Source: Pseudozobellia sp. WGM2 (GTDB lineage Bacteria; Bacteroidota; Bacteroidia; Flavobacteriales; Flavobacteriaceae). Taken from it: DNA of 64,000 nt. Shown here piece by piece: positions 35,048 to 44,284 of this stretch. Where the stretch lies: the NCBI RefSeq assembly GCF_017810075.1, contig NZ_JADNYK010000004.1:310001-374000 (forward strand), in the 5' to 3' direction. A program made the position numbers and the translations under genes. Within the stretch, counting starts at the first letter, position 1. Each line of letters opens with the position of its first letter. Below the pieces are notes generated by a model. It was not told where the DNA came from, did not search any database, and saw only the letters and a program-made list of their open reading frames with translations.

Positions 35048-35679
35048 AGTGCTTTTTCTATTTGATTTCGGAGTTCCCACGCGGCTTGTTCCGGATCTTT
35101 TGCTTGGCATATGGCCGAGACCACCGCAATACAATCGGCTCCGGCCTTGATAACATCATATGCATTTTCCTTTTTCATACTGCCTATCGCGACTAAAGGT
35201 TTTGTGGTCAAAGTTCTAATTTTAGAAATACCTTCAAGACCCCACTCGGTTACAGTATCGGTCTTTGTAGAAGTGCTAAATACGGGACTGACTCCTAAAT
35301 AATCCGAAACCTTGGTCTCTTCTGTTTCCAATTGTTCGAGATATTCTATCGAATACCCCAAACAGTGTGATTTCTTCCAAGATTTCTTGATTTCAGTAGG
35401 AGCCATATCATTATTGCCAACGTGTATACCAAAGGCACCAATGGCCTTGGCCACCTCGATATTATCGTTAATAATCAAAGGAACGTTATGCTTCTGCAAG
35501 ACCTCTTGTAGATTTAATGAATTTTCAATAAATGCCTTTGAAGTCAAATGTTTTTCACGCAGTTGTACTATATCCACCCCTCCAGATATGGCTTTCTCCG
35601 CTACATCCGTAATTTTTCGGCCGCCACAACTTTCTTCCGAGATTACTAAATAAAGGTGATAAGGAAACGACATTAGCAT
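35044..35679 (-). CDS. thiE: Thiamine-phosphate synthase (salvage operon copy)
   Basis: The 211-residue TIM-barrel enzyme joins hydroxymethylpyrimidine pyrophosphate and thiazole phosphate. Recognisable parts are VDIVQLREKHLTSKAF, VPLIINDNIEVAKAIGAFGIHVGNNDM and VAIGSMKKENAYDVIKAGADCIAVVSAI. Its ATG overlaps the thiM stop (TAATG). A second ThiE and a ThiE-like protein lie in the biosynthetic operon at 46-47.6 kb. Confidence 0.92.
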   Translation of the reverse strand: MLMSFPYHLYLVISEESCGGRKITDVAEKAISGGVDIVQLREKHLTSKAFIENSLNLQEVLQKHNVPLIINDNIEVAKAIGAFGIHVGNNDMAPTEIKKSWKKSHCLGYSIEYLEQLETEETKVSDYLGVSPVFSTSTKTDTVTEWGLEGISKIRTLTTKPLVAIGSMKKENAYDVIKAGADCIAVVSAICQAKDPEQAAWELRNQIEKAL

Positions 35680-36476
35680 TATATCACTTCTAGTTCAAGG
35701 TGAGACGAAAATTCATCTGAAGTAATATTATACAGTTTATCGAGCAAATGCATTTGTAGACTACCAGGGCCATCAGCCAATTTTGACGCTAATTCACCAG
35801 CGATACCCATCAAGGCCATGGCAGCAGTAACCGCTTCAAACGTATTGTCAATTGTGGCAATGAAGGCACCGATAATTGCTGTAGCCGAACACCCTAAACC
35901 GGTAACCTTTGTCATGAGCTCACTTCCATTTTTGATATAACATTTCCCATGTTGTGATATCACAATATCTATCTTGCCGGAAATGCAGACTACCGAACCA
36001 AATTCTTGATTCAAGTTGATAGCCGCCTGAATGGCTTCGTTACTATCCGCAGTGCTATCTACCCCTTTGGTCACCGAAACATTCTGTTTGGCCAGCGCCA
36101 TAATCTCCGAGGCATTACCTCTTATTATGGTTGGTCTAGTTTTTAAGAGTTCAGATAATAAATCATTTCTAAAACCAGTAGCTCCTGCACCGACAGGGTC
36201 GATCACAAACGGTTTTCTTAATTCATGTGCTTTATTGGCGGCCTGCAGCATTGATTTTGCCCAGTACTCGTCTAAGGTGCCGATGTTAACCACAAGACTT
36301 TGACAGATAGCGACCATTTCATCTATTTCAGAGTGGGCATGAGCCATTATAGGTGACGCCCCGACTGCCAATAGCGCATTTGCCGTATTGTTCATCACCA
36401 CATAATTCGCAATATTATGCACCAAAGGCGATTGCTTTCTAACTTGTAAAATATGTTTCCAAAGATTCTCTTCCAT
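35679..36476 (-). CDS. thiM: Hydroxyethylthiazole kinase
   Basis: The 265-residue kinase phosphorylates salvaged hydroxyethylthiazole. ILQVRKQSPLVHNIANYVVMN is typical of the N-terminus, IIRGNASEIMAL of the middle, and VTGLGCSATAIIGAF of the active site. I chose the ATG at 36476, which matches family length; a longer frame to 36545 would run into the TPP riboswitch. It is the first gene after that riboswitch. Confidence 0.94.
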   Translation of the reverse strand: MEENLWKHILQVRKQSPLVHNIANYVVMNNTANALLAVGASPIMAHAHSEIDEMVAICQSLVVNIGTLDEYWAKSMLQAANKAHELRKPFVIDPVGAGATGFRNDLLSELLKTRPTIIRGNASEIMALAKQNVSVTKGVDSTADSNEAIQAAINLNQEFGSVVCISGKIDIVISQHGKCYIKNGSELMTKVTGLGCSATAIIGAFIATIDNTFEAVTAAMALMGIAGELASKLADGPGSLQMHLLDKLYNITSDEFSSHLELEVI

Positions 36477-36553
36477 AATAGTGTCTGAATTTAATACGGC
36501 TATAGAAGTTCTCAGAATGAGAATAAAAAGAATGCAGCATACCATTGCGAACT

Positions 36554-36633
36554 TTTCCCTACGTTGGTGTAAGCCAAATCAGGTTCAAAGGGACTCTCTC
36601 AATTCTAAATAGAATACCCCTAAAGCCGTATCA
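36554..36633 (-). promoter_or_regulatory. TPP riboswitch controlling thiM-thiE-thiD-tenA
   Basis: The minus strand shows the THI-element core: a GGGGTA start, GAGAG near 36596, CCCTTTGAACCTGAT (36590-36576) and the closing CGTAGGGAA (36562-36554). These match the conserved pairing and thiamine-pyrophosphate pocket. It lies about 80 bp before thiM, so excess TPP should lower expression of the operon. Confidence 0.95.
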
Positions 36634-36669
36634 AAAATAACATTTTTTTCCCGGAGAGCGAATTAGAAG

Positions 36670-36719
36670 ACCATCATATGACCATCTCTAATACTATACC
36701 TAACTACCCCAACCAACCT
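36670..36719 (+). promoter_or_regulatory. ACC-rich repeat upstream of AraC-type regulator
   Basis: ACCAT occurs at 36670 and 36681, followed by ACCTA, ACCCC and ACCTT at roughly helical intervals to 36715. The tract ends about 45 bp before the AraC gene and may be its operator. No strict consensus can be stated. Confidence 0.3.
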
Positions 36720-36760
36720 TGCTTTTCATATTTTAAGTTATTTTAGTACAAATTCTATTC

Positions 36761-37612
36761 TTGAAAGTTCTACCCTTTAAAATACCAAAGCCAAAAAATG
36801 AAGCCCTAGTCTTTCAGGTAGACCGTGAGACTTTCTTTTATAATCAACTGCACCAACATGCCGAAATTCAAATTAGTTACATTTTAGAAGGTTCTGGAAC
36901 CTTAATCGTAGGAGATTCGATCAACGAATATAATGAAGGTGATATTTTAGTCATAGGCGGTTTTCAACCTCATGTTTTTAAAAGTGATACCAAAGCTTCT
37001 AAAAAATCTCTTATGTATACCCTATTTTTTAGCTTAGACTCATTCGGTAAAAACTTTTTTAGTTTGCCCGACCTGAACCCCACCAAAGACTTTTTTGATA
37101 ACGCGGAGTATGGAATGAAGGTCGTGCCCAATAATAATGATATCACTAACCTATTCGAGGCCTTGCCCAAACAGAACAAGGTCGAACAAATCGCAAGTCT
37201 ATTATTGCTTATTAATCTTATAATACAAAGCAAAACCGAGCCTTTGTCTTCTTTTATCTATAAAAAATCATATTCTGATGATGAGGGAAAAAGAATGGGT
37301 ACCGTTATCAAGCACGTTATGGATAACTATCACCAAACCATTTCTTTAGAAGAGGTATCAGACTTGGCGAATATGACCAAAAATGCATTTTGTCGCTATT
37401 TCAAAAAAAGAACGAACAAAACGTTTTTCCAATTTCTTATAGAAGTACGAATCGAAAATGCGTGTAAACTTTTGGTCAACCGTCAAGACTTTTCCGTAGC
37501 ACAAATAGCAGAGGAGTGCGGATTCAATAACATCGCCAATTTCAATCGTAAGTTTAAAGAAATCAAAGGTTGTTCACCTACAAAATATAGAGCGAGGTTT
37601 ATCAATCAATGA
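36761..37612 (+). CDS. AraC-family transcriptional regulator
   Basis: The 283-residue protein has an N-terminal cupin-like sensing domain (FFYNQLHQHAEIQISYILEGSGTLIVGD) and a C-terminal double helix-turn-helix (ISLEEVSDLANMTKNAFCRYFKKRTNKTFFQFLIEVRI and FSVAQIAEECGFNNIANFNRKFKE). The start is a TTG at 36761; the frame has no ATG near the N-terminus. The effector is unknown. It precedes a Nudix-type regulator gene by about 160 bp. Confidence 0.88.
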   Translation: MKVLPFKIPKPKNEALVFQVDRETFFYNQLHQHAEIQISYILEGSGTLIVGDSINEYNEGDILVIGGFQPHVFKSDTKASKKSLMYTLFFSLDSFGKNFFSLPDLNPTKDFFDNAEYGMKVVPNNNDITNLFEALPKQNKVEQIASLLLLINLIIQSKTEPLSSFIYKKSYSDDEGKRMGTVIKHVMDNYHQTISLEEVSDLANMTKNAFCRYFKKRTNKTFFQFLIEVRIENACKLLVNRQDFSVAQIAEECGFNNIANFNRKFKEIKGCSPTKYRARFINQ

Positions 37613-37773
37613 TTAGTATAGGGCTAAAACTTTAGTTAGATTACCTTATGATAAAGATTAAACAAAAAATGATTTTCTCCTTTTCACTTTAAGAAAATTC
37701 TATTGTCTCCAATAATTACAATAATTCTTTTGATATTATGAAATTTTAGGTTTCATTTGAAAAAAACTACTAA

Positions 37774-38529
37774 TTGGCTAACAATAAAGAACAAAGATTA
37801 CCATCTCATGAGGAGTATTTACCCCATTTGGCCTATGATCTTGTCATTTTTGGCTTTAACGGAAAGCAGCTAAAAATTCTAATTTTAGAGTACAACAATA
37901 CAGGTTTTTTTGCACTGCCAGGCGGTTTTGTAAAACGTAATGAAGATGTCGAAGAAGCGGTAAAGCGCTGTTTGAGAGAGCGTACTGGTCTTGATAATAT
38001 TTATCTTGAACAATTTTTCACTTTCGGAAGTGCTTCAAGGTCAAGGCCGGATATCATGCGTACTATACTAGAAGCCAATGATCTTCAGACCGATGAGAAT
38101 TATTGGATGTTGAATCGGTTCATTTCGATTGCTCACTACGCCCTCATAAATTTTGATGAAGTTCACCCAACTCCAGACGAACTGTCTGATTCAATAAACT
38201 GGTATGCCATCAATGAATTGCCCACTTTAATGATGGATCACCAAGAAATAACCGATAAAGCCCTAGAAGTGCTTCGAGAGAACCTTGATAAGAAATTAAT
38301 CGGTATGAATTTGCTACCAGAACGATTTACAATGAAAGATTTGCAAGAAGTATACGAAGCAATTTTGGGCAAAAAAGTACGGCGAACGACATTTCAAAGA
38401 AAGATGTTGAGCAAAGATTTTTTAACGAGGCATGAGAAACTTTTTACCGGTGCAGCACATAAAGCGCCGTACTTATATAGCTTTAAATCACAAGATGATA
38501 AGGGCTCACAGAATAAAAAAGCATCATGA
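37774..38529 (+). CDS. Nudix-domain transcriptional regulator (NrtR/AraR-like)
   Basis: The 251-residue protein has an N-terminal Nudix domain and a C-terminal winged helix (MKDLQEVYEAILGKKVRRTTFQRKML). The Nudix box reads GGFVKRNEDVEEAVKRCLRERTGL: the catalytic RE and EE pairs are RC and ER, so hydrolysis is unlikely and ligand sensing is more plausible, as in NrtR and Bacteroides AraR. The start is TTG (37774); the only nearby upstream ATG runs into a stop. The last four bases overlap a small secreted-peptide gene. Confidence 0.85.
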   Translation: MANNKEQRLPSHEEYLPHLAYDLVIFGFNGKQLKILILEYNNTGFFALPGGFVKRNEDVEEAVKRCLRERTGLDNIYLEQFFTFGSASRSRPDIMRTILEANDLQTDENYWMLNRFISIAHYALINFDEVHPTPDELSDSINWYAINELPTLMMDHQEITDKALEVLRENLDKKLIGMNLLPERFTMKDLQEVYEAILGKKVRRTTFQRKMLSKDFLTRHEKLFTGAAHKAPYLYSFKSQDDKGSQNKKAS

Positions 38530-38726
38530 GATATAGATTCATTTCAGCCCTAATCGTATTTTTTTTATATCTCGGTTATGGTAGTGCTCAATCTGATGTA
38601 GAAAATCTAAAAGTTAATCATGAGTATACCTCTTTAGATTTAGATATCGAAGAACCTAGGTTTGAAGATGACGTAAAACACTCTAAAAAAAACCTATTCG
38701 CTCTTTTGGCATTCCCTTGTCATTAA
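38526..38726 (+). CDS. Small exported peptide coupled to Nudix regulator
   Basis: The 66-residue product has a signal peptide (MRYRFISALIVFFLYLGYGSAQ) and a short acidic mature part with KHSKKNLFALLAFPCH at the end. Its ATG overlaps the regulator stop by four bases (ATGA), a strong sign of translational coupling. No family is recognised. Confidence 0.55.
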   Translation: MRYRFISALIVFFLYLGYGSAQSDVENLKVNHEYTSLDLDIEEPRFEDDVKHSKKNLFALLAFPCH

Positions 38727-39041
38727 TAAATAATTCGAACCTGTATGAAAAACATAGCGTTTTAAGTTAATGCATATATTTGGCTTATTTCAGGTTTGAA
38801 TTAGTGGTCATGATGAAAAAAACAAAATTTCAATGAATGATGATAAAATGACTCCATCAAGGGTCAAAGTAGATTGCAACTTTTACCCGGTAGGTCGTGG
38901 AAACAATCATATCAGTTTTCACAGGTGAGCCGATATAGAATTCAATGTCAGACCAGAATGGTAGGTTCAATTGATTTTCTTACGAAAAACACTCTCGAAA
39001 TCAAATAAATAAACTTAATTCAACTCTTAAAGACTATCAAA
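38727..39041 (+). other. Gene-free gap with long stem-loop
   Basis: The 315-bp gap holds a 12-bp inverted repeat (38732-38743 with 38791-38802, one G-U pair) around a 47-base loop. No T tract follows. The rest shows nothing recognisable apart from the expected promoter of the following gene. Confidence 0.4.
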
Positions 39042-39962
39042 ATGAAAACTGTTATTACCAAATCGATTGTAGCACTACTTATCGGTACATCTCTTTTATC
39101 GTGCAAAGAAAGTGCGGATAAAAAACAAAAGGAAACGGTAACCGAATCTCAAGAAGATGTCAATGTCAAGAATTTCGGCGGCCTAGCCCTTTATACGCTT
39201 CGTGATGACATGGGCTCAGATGCCAAAGAGACATTAAAAGCCGTAGCCGATGCCGGTTACGAATACATTGAAGCGGCCGGTTATGAAGATGGTGAATTTT
39301 ATGGCATGTCGCCTTTAGAGTTTAAAGCTTACCTAGATGAACTCGGTCTAACCCCTGTAAGCACACATCAAGGATCGGTCACTCTTGAGAATGCCGAAGA
39401 AATGATGGCCGATGTAAAAGAAGCCGGTTTTCAGTACTTTGTTATTCCCGTACCGCCGATGGGCCTTTTCACATTTGACCAGGCGACAAAAACTATGGGT
39501 ATGACCTCTACCCCAAAAGAGTTGTCTGAAATAGTAAATGAACTGGGTGAAAAAGCTGATGAGGCAGGCTTACAATTACTTTATCACAATCATGACTTTG
39601 AATTTATGAAAGATGATAACGGGCTTGTACCTATCGACTATCTATTAGAAAATAGTGACCCAAAATATGTGAACTTTCAAATGGATTTGTATTGGGTAAC
39701 TAAAGCGGAAGCTGACCCTATCGCCTATTTTGACAAGTACCCCGGTAGATTCAAGATATGGCATGTTAAAGATATGGATGACGAAGGCCGTTTTGCACCT
39801 GTCGGTAAAGGAAATATCGATTTCAAAGAAATTCTAGATCAAAAGGAAAAATCAGGAATGGAGTATTATATGGTAGAACAAGACATGACCTTTGACGGTT
39901 TAGAGCCCTTGGAAGCGATTAAAATCAGCCATGAAGGTTTGAAAACTATTGGCTTTGAATAA
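39042..39962 (+). CDS. Sugar phosphate isomerase/epimerase-type TIM-barrel lipoprotein
   Basis: The 306-residue protein has a lipoprotein signal (Cys21 in LLSCKES) and a xylose-isomerase-like TIM barrel (AP endonuclease 2 superfamily). Metal-binding segments are GYEYIEAAGY, LLYHNHDFEF, NFQMDLYWV and RFKIWHVKDMD. Exported members are common in Bacteroidetes and act on sugars or inositols, but the substrate is unknown. It stands alone before a bidirectional terminator. Confidence 0.85.
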   Translation: MKTVITKSIVALLIGTSLLSCKESADKKQKETVTESQEDVNVKNFGGLALYTLRDDMGSDAKETLKAVADAGYEYIEAAGYEDGEFYGMSPLEFKAYLDELGLTPVSTHQGSVTLENAEEMMADVKEAGFQYFVIPVPPMGLFTFDQATKTMGMTSTPKELSEIVNELGEKADEAGLQLLYHNHDFEFMKDDNGLVPIDYLLENSDPKYVNFQMDLYWVTKAEADPIAYFDKYPGRFKIWHVKDMDDEGRFAPVGKGNIDFKEILDQKEKSGMEYYMVEQDMTFDGLEPLEAIKISHEGLKTIGFE

Positions 39963-40123
39963 CAGGACATTAATCAAATATTAGGCCCTGAAACGATTTT
40001 AAATATTTCGAATAACGAAAAAAGTCATTTCGACATTTAAACTGATTTGGAAAGGGAAAATTGATAGTAAAGAGTTTTCAAAATTCAGAAAACTCAATTA
40101 CCACAATTGAGATAGTGTCTACA

Positions 40124-40162
40124 AAAAAAGGTGGTTACGTTTCAGACGTAACCACCTTTTTT
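40124..40162. terminator. Bidirectional terminator
   Basis: A 17-bp perfect stem with a TTCAG loop has an A run on its left and a T run on its right. It lies between convergent genes and can end both transcripts. Confidence 0.92.
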
Positions 40163-40179
40163 ATTTGTATTAAATTAAT

Positions 40180-40674
40180 TTATTGCTTGTCTCTCCAAGT
40201 TTCGTAAGTTGAATATTGTTCATCTGACAAAATATTTTCCAATTGTCTATCACGCTCGTCTTCAAGCGTACCCATCATTTCGCCATTGGCTGAAGTCTTT
40301 TGTTTTTTTACAAAATCTCCCATTGCAGATTCAAAATCACGAATTTGACCATCGGTCATATTAATGTTTTGGTACAAATCTGAATAATCTGCAGTTGAAT
40401 TTGCGACAGTTGATGTACCCATATTTACGTTAGCGTTTCCGCCTGTTGAACCATTGCTCATTTGCATCGCATTGGTGTTTGAAGACATTTCTGAAGAGTC
40501 TTCTGTTTCTTCATTCATAGTTGTTTCCGTTTCTTGTGCCTGCTCACTAGCTTGGGTCATCGAGGTTTCCGCTTTGTTTTCCGCGTCGCTTTGTGAACTC
40601 ATATTTTTTGTAGAATTACAAGCGGTTAGTGAAATTATGGAACAAGCTGATAATAAGATTAGATGCTTTTTCAT
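40180..40674 (-). CDS. Low-complexity lipoprotein with Spy/CpxP-like C-terminus
   Basis: The 164-residue protein has a lipoprotein signal (MKKHLILLSACSIISLTAC, Cys19). Residues 25-90 are rich in Ser, Thr, Glu, Asn and Met (SNTNAMQMSNGSTGGNANVN) and look disordered. The C-terminus (QIRDFESAMGDFVKKQKTS...LENILSDEQYSTYETWRDKQ) has the helical LSDEQ pattern of LTxxQ-type periplasmic proteins. Function is unknown; metal binding by Met and acidic residues is only a possibility. Confidence 0.65.
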   Translation of the reverse strand: MKKHLILLSACSIISLTACNSTKNMSSQSDAENKAETSMTQASEQAQETETTMNEETEDSSEMSSNTNAMQMSNGSTGGNANVNMGTSTVANSTADYSDLYQNINMTDGQIRDFESAMGDFVKKQKTSANGEMMGTLEDERDRQLENILSDEQYSTYETWRDKQ

Positions 40675-40839
40675 TTTGTATAAGTTTTAAGTTCAATTAT
40701 CTATTGTAGACACAAAGCTATGATGATCACACTTGTGTTGCTAACCCTAACCGATCAATAATTAATTGATTCACGAATTGCTTTTATCTAATAAGAATGT
40801 ATTGTTACTTGGTCTTTTCAATATGTCAAGATAAACCAC

Positions 40840-40870
40840 AAAAAGGGGGCAATAAACTTGCCCCCTTTTT
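40840..40870 (-). terminator. Terminator after metal-uptake-like lipoprotein gene
   Basis: A 12-bp perfect stem (AAAAAGGGGGCA / TGCCCCCTTTTT) with a 7-base loop lies 23 bp beyond the stop of the minus-strand gene. A and T runs on both sides would allow it to act in either direction. Confidence 0.88.
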
Positions 40871-40892
40871 TTATTTACACTAATTAGACCAG

Positions 40893-41444
40893 TTATTCGA
40901 CAGTTATTTCAAAAGACTGGGCTATATCTGTTTCTCCACCTGCATCACTTAGAGAACCATCATTAGGTTTTGTTGGCTCATGGCGTAAGGTTATGGCCAA
41001 ATTAGCACTTCCGGCTTCTCCCGTAGTCAAGGAAAATTCTATACCAATAGGGTTTCCATCTTCATCTTGATCACTATAATCTACGCTGGCTATACTACCC
41101 GACGTTACAAAAATAAATTGGTGATCATCACCTTCTTCCTCCACTTCTGTGGTAATATTCTCTACCGGGGTTTCTGTTTCGTTCAGTAGCTCTATTTCAC
41201 CATTATAAACTGTATTTGCAGCTAGATTGCCCACTGTAAGCACTGGGGCATCCGGTCCTTCTCCGTCCAAATCACGAGATTGTAAGGTTACTGCGTCCCC
41301 ACCTTGTTCAGGGGTCAAAATAACGGTCATAGTTGTAATAACTTCTTCTTCATGTATTTCTTCCGGGGCATCATCATCGTCAGAACATGAGTTGAAAAGA
41401 ATTGCAGCTGTTGCTAATAATGATAAAAATTTGATTGTTTTCAT
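40893..41444 (-). CDS. Small lipoprotein paired with TonB receptor
   Basis: The 183-residue protein has a lipoprotein signal (Cys20 in LFNSC) followed by an Asp/Glu-rich linker. The beta-rich body (TMTVILTPEQGGDAVTLQSRDLDGEGPDAPVLTVGNLAANTVYNGEIELLNETETPVENI) matches small proteins often annotated as 'type 1 periplasmic binding fold' in flavobacteria, which sit next to TonB receptors. It lies 15 bp after the receptor gene, so is probably a surface or periplasmic partner. The ligand is unknown. Confidence 0.7.
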   Translation of the reverse strand: MKTIKFLSLLATAAILFNSCSDDDDAPEEIHEEEVITTMTVILTPEQGGDAVTLQSRDLDGEGPDAPVLTVGNLAANTVYNGEIELLNETETPVENITTEVEEEGDDHQFIFVTSGSIASVDYSDQDEDGNPIGIEFSLTTGEAGSANLAITLRHEPTKPNDGSLSDAGGETDIAQSFEITVE

Positions 41445-41459
41445 AATTGAATATTAATT

Positions 41460-43865
41460 TTAATAGTTGAACTTTAATTGTAAAATGATATTTCTTCCTA
41501 AATCATCGGCAAAATAGCGTTGACGATTCAGGTAGTCTCTATACTGTGTATTTAATAAATTGTTTATTGATAATGAGGTGGTCAATTTGGTGTTGTTCGC
41601 GAAAGGAAACTCCATTTTCGAATGAAAACCGAATAAATGGTATGCATCTGGGGCCGAGTTTATGTCTAACAAAACATCTTGCTGTTGTTCCGGAGAAAAG
41701 ACCGTAATATTGTTCGGTACTTCGTTTTGTTTAAACACATATTGACTTTCTAAAGTTGCCTCAAAACCGTTCCATTCAGAATGGTTAAAAACGATTTTGT
41801 TTCTCAAGTTTGCCGCAGGAATATTTATCAGGGCAGTACCTTTATCCGTATCCCTACCTTTGACCAGAGAAAACCGATGTTCAGATTTCCAACGGTCTGA
41901 CCATTGTGAATAGACCAAACCATCTACCCCAGTTAATCTTGCGTTCGTTTGACGGTATTCCCACAAAGGGAAGGCGCCGCGTATCGTAAATTCAACACCC
42001 GAGGGCTCAAGCAGAATAAAGTTTCGAATAGAATTGATAAACGGCTCTACAGACCACCCCCAATTGTCAAAATTCTGTTCATACGAAACGGTAATCTTAT
42101 GAGAGGTCTCACTATCAATTCGTAAATCTCCTAATTCTATACGTGCAGCAGAATGGTGCAAACCATCGCTAAAAAGCTCTGAAGGATTGGGTGCTCGCTG
42201 GGCCATAGTATAATTCATGTTGAACTCAGCATTCAGAGTGGGCGAATACTTACCACCGACCGTCGTGGTTACGTTATGATAATCGAAAACCGGATTAACC
42301 AAAAGCTGACTGCCAGAACCGTCTATGACGAGTTCTTGAAATTCTTCGTCATAGCCCCGCTCTTCCCAGCGAGAAGTACTATAAAACTTTTTAGCGTCGA
42401 TTTGGCTAAAGTCATAGCGAAGGCCTGCATCTAATAGCAAGCGGTCGTTTACACGGTACTCCCCTATTAGAAAACTTCCGATATCATATTTCGTATAATC
42501 AGGAATAAGGCGACGCACACCCGTATCAGGATTCGCAAAGTTATCTTGATACCTACCCAACAAACCCAATTGCAAATGGAACTTTTCTTTGGCATCCCAT
42601 TTAAAATCAGTAGAAATGGTTTGTGTGGTCAACTGCAAGTCGATTGATGCCCGGTCATCATCTTCGCCCCGTCGAATGTCGTATTCGAATCTTCTATTGC
42701 TCTGAAAATCATATTGTACGGTCCACTTTCCTATACCTTCAAAACGGTTGTAATACTTGAACTTGCCCAAATGGTGATTTACCTCTTGCCTCGGATTCAA
42801 AAGGTCATAAGTAAACGAGCGGACTACCTCTGGCTCACCACCGTTAATGCTTCTTATGAGATCATCTACATTACCGATGTGTGAGGCACGTAGAACAGCT
42901 AGTTCTGTATTAAAAAAGGAGTAACGCACATCCCATCCTGAAGTAAATTCGTGCTTACCAAATTGTAACGAGGCCGCCATTTCCTCTACACCCGTATTTG
43001 ACAATACATAATCCGGTGTTTCATGGTCGCCTAAGCGCTTATATGAGCCCTGGCCCTTTACGAACCAACCGTTCTCATAAGATTTAGTGAGCTCAGAAAC
43101 CAGATTACCACCTCTTCCGTTAGAAACCCCGGTCACCATAGTTTTACCATATAGGCTATCTATTTGTGGTATTCTACCAAGGTCTATAACGACGGTGCCT
43201 CCTATGGCATCACCACCATACTGAAGGGCTGCAGCCCCTTTCACCACCGAAACCGATCCCGCGGCATTTACATCGATATTGGGCGCATGCTCGTCTCCCC
43301 ACTCCATATCCTGCATTCGAACCCCATCGTTCAAAATTAAAACTCGGCTACCATTCAAGCCGTGAATCGAAGGTTTAACAATATTAGCTCCCGTATTTAA
43401 TGAAGATACTCCGCCGAGTTCCTTTAAGGCATCCCCAATATTACCCGTACTATAAGTCTCCAAGGTTTCTAAGTCTAAGGTCTCTTCAAGTGCTGAATTC
43501 GTTTGGTCACCTATACTATTACCCACGACCTTAACTTCGTCAAGTTCTTCCAAGTGATGTTCTAGTTTAATATCGAACACCCTACTCTCTTCTATTTTCA
43601 TAGGAATAATCACGGTAGGGCATTCCGGATGAAATACCTCTAACTCGATTTTACCCGGGCAGACACCCTTAATCGAATAAGAACCATCTATATCAGACAC
43701 TGTCGATAAATCACTATCGATTACGAGAATAGTAGCACCGGGCAGAGCCGTTTTACTGTGATAATCGATAACGGTGCCTGTTATAGTATAAGAACAATCT
43801 TGAGCTGCTATGCTAGACGTAATCGTTAAGCACAAAACAGCCGCAACCAGCGTTTTAAAATTCAT
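41460..43865 (-). CDS. TonB-dependent outer-membrane receptor
   Basis: The 801-residue receptor has a signal peptide (MNFKTLVAAVLCLTITSSIAA), a carboxypeptidase-regulatory-like domain (TVIDYHSKTALPGATILVIDSD), a plug (VLILNDGVRMQDMEWGDEHAPNID, GGDAIGGTVVIDLG) and a 22-strand-type barrel ending in LNRQRYFADDLGRNIILQLKFNY. The ATG at 43865 starts right at the signal peptide and was preferred to an upstream in-frame start. With a His/Cys-containing small protein upstream it may import a metal such as zinc or copper, by analogy with ZnuD-like receptors; this is inferred. Confidence 0.87.
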   Translation of the reverse strand: MNFKTLVAAVLCLTITSSIAAQDCSYTITGTVIDYHSKTALPGATILVIDSDLSTVSDIDGSYSIKGVCPGKIELEVFHPECPTVIIPMKIEESRVFDIKLEHHLEELDEVKVVGNSIGDQTNSALEETLDLETLETYSTGNIGDALKELGGVSSLNTGANIVKPSIHGLNGSRVLILNDGVRMQDMEWGDEHAPNIDVNAAGSVSVVKGAAALQYGGDAIGGTVVIDLGRIPQIDSLYGKTMVTGVSNGRGGNLVSELTKSYENGWFVKGQGSYKRLGDHETPDYVLSNTGVEEMAASLQFGKHEFTSGWDVRYSFFNTELAVLRASHIGNVDDLIRSINGGEPEVVRSFTYDLLNPRQEVNHHLGKFKYYNRFEGIGKWTVQYDFQSNRRFEYDIRRGEDDDRASIDLQLTTQTISTDFKWDAKEKFHLQLGLLGRYQDNFANPDTGVRRLIPDYTKYDIGSFLIGEYRVNDRLLLDAGLRYDFSQIDAKKFYSTSRWEERGYDEEFQELVIDGSGSQLLVNPVFDYHNVTTTVGGKYSPTLNAEFNMNYTMAQRAPNPSELFSDGLHHSAARIELGDLRIDSETSHKITVSYEQNFDNWGWSVEPFINSIRNFILLEPSGVEFTIRGAFPLWEYRQTNARLTGVDGLVYSQWSDRWKSEHRFSLVKGRDTDKGTALINIPAANLRNKIVFNHSEWNGFEATLESQYVFKQNEVPNNITVFSPEQQQDVLLDINSAPDAYHLFGFHSKMEFPFANNTKLTTSLSINNLLNTQYRDYLNRQRYFADDLGRNIILQLKFNY

Positions 43866-43921
43866 TAAAATGAGAGTTTTACCCTTTAACAAAAGGGTAT
43901 AGATATAATGTGAAGCAAATT

Positions 43922-44227
43922 CTATAAAATGGCTCGAGGAGGAGGCCTCGAGAAAAGACCCGATTTCGTATCCTTAACCAAAAACAATTCAGATATATCG
44001 GCAAAGAGCTGATTTTCATGAACTGTAATCTGATTGGGAGAAAAATCTAAACCTGACACCTCAAGATGAGCGGTGTTTTGATTATCCACCGCAAGAGCAC
44101 ACCACTTGCAATTTTCTACTGATGTTTTTGCGGTATCTTGATGGGTATATACATGAAATGCCGATACTTTCACCAGCATTAATGAAGTGAACAAAAAGAA
44201 TGTAAATATCTTTTGGTATTTACCCAT
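43922..44227 (-). CDS. Small exported His/Cys protein heading the TonB operon
   Basis: The 101-residue protein has a signal peptide (IFTFFLFTSLMLVKVSA) and then FHVYTHQDTAKTSVENCKWCALAV, with two His and a C-x2-C that could bind a metal. It lies 57 bp before the TonB receptor gene on the same strand. No named family is recognised. A role in metal acquisition fits the context. Confidence 0.62.
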   Translation of the reverse strand: MGKYQKIFTFFLFTSLMLVKVSAFHVYTHQDTAKTSVENCKWCALAVDNQNTAHLEVSGLDFSPNQITVHENQLFADISELFLVKDTKSGLFSRPPPRAIL

Positions 44228-44284
44228 AGCGGCACAAACTTAGTTAATTTAAGAGAACGCATGGTGTTAACGAAAGCATAATTA

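Noticed and set aside
34211-35134. Longer ThiD start
   Set aside because: The extra 29 residues are a frame-shifted reading of thiE; the ATG at 35047 has the coupled ATGA overlap.
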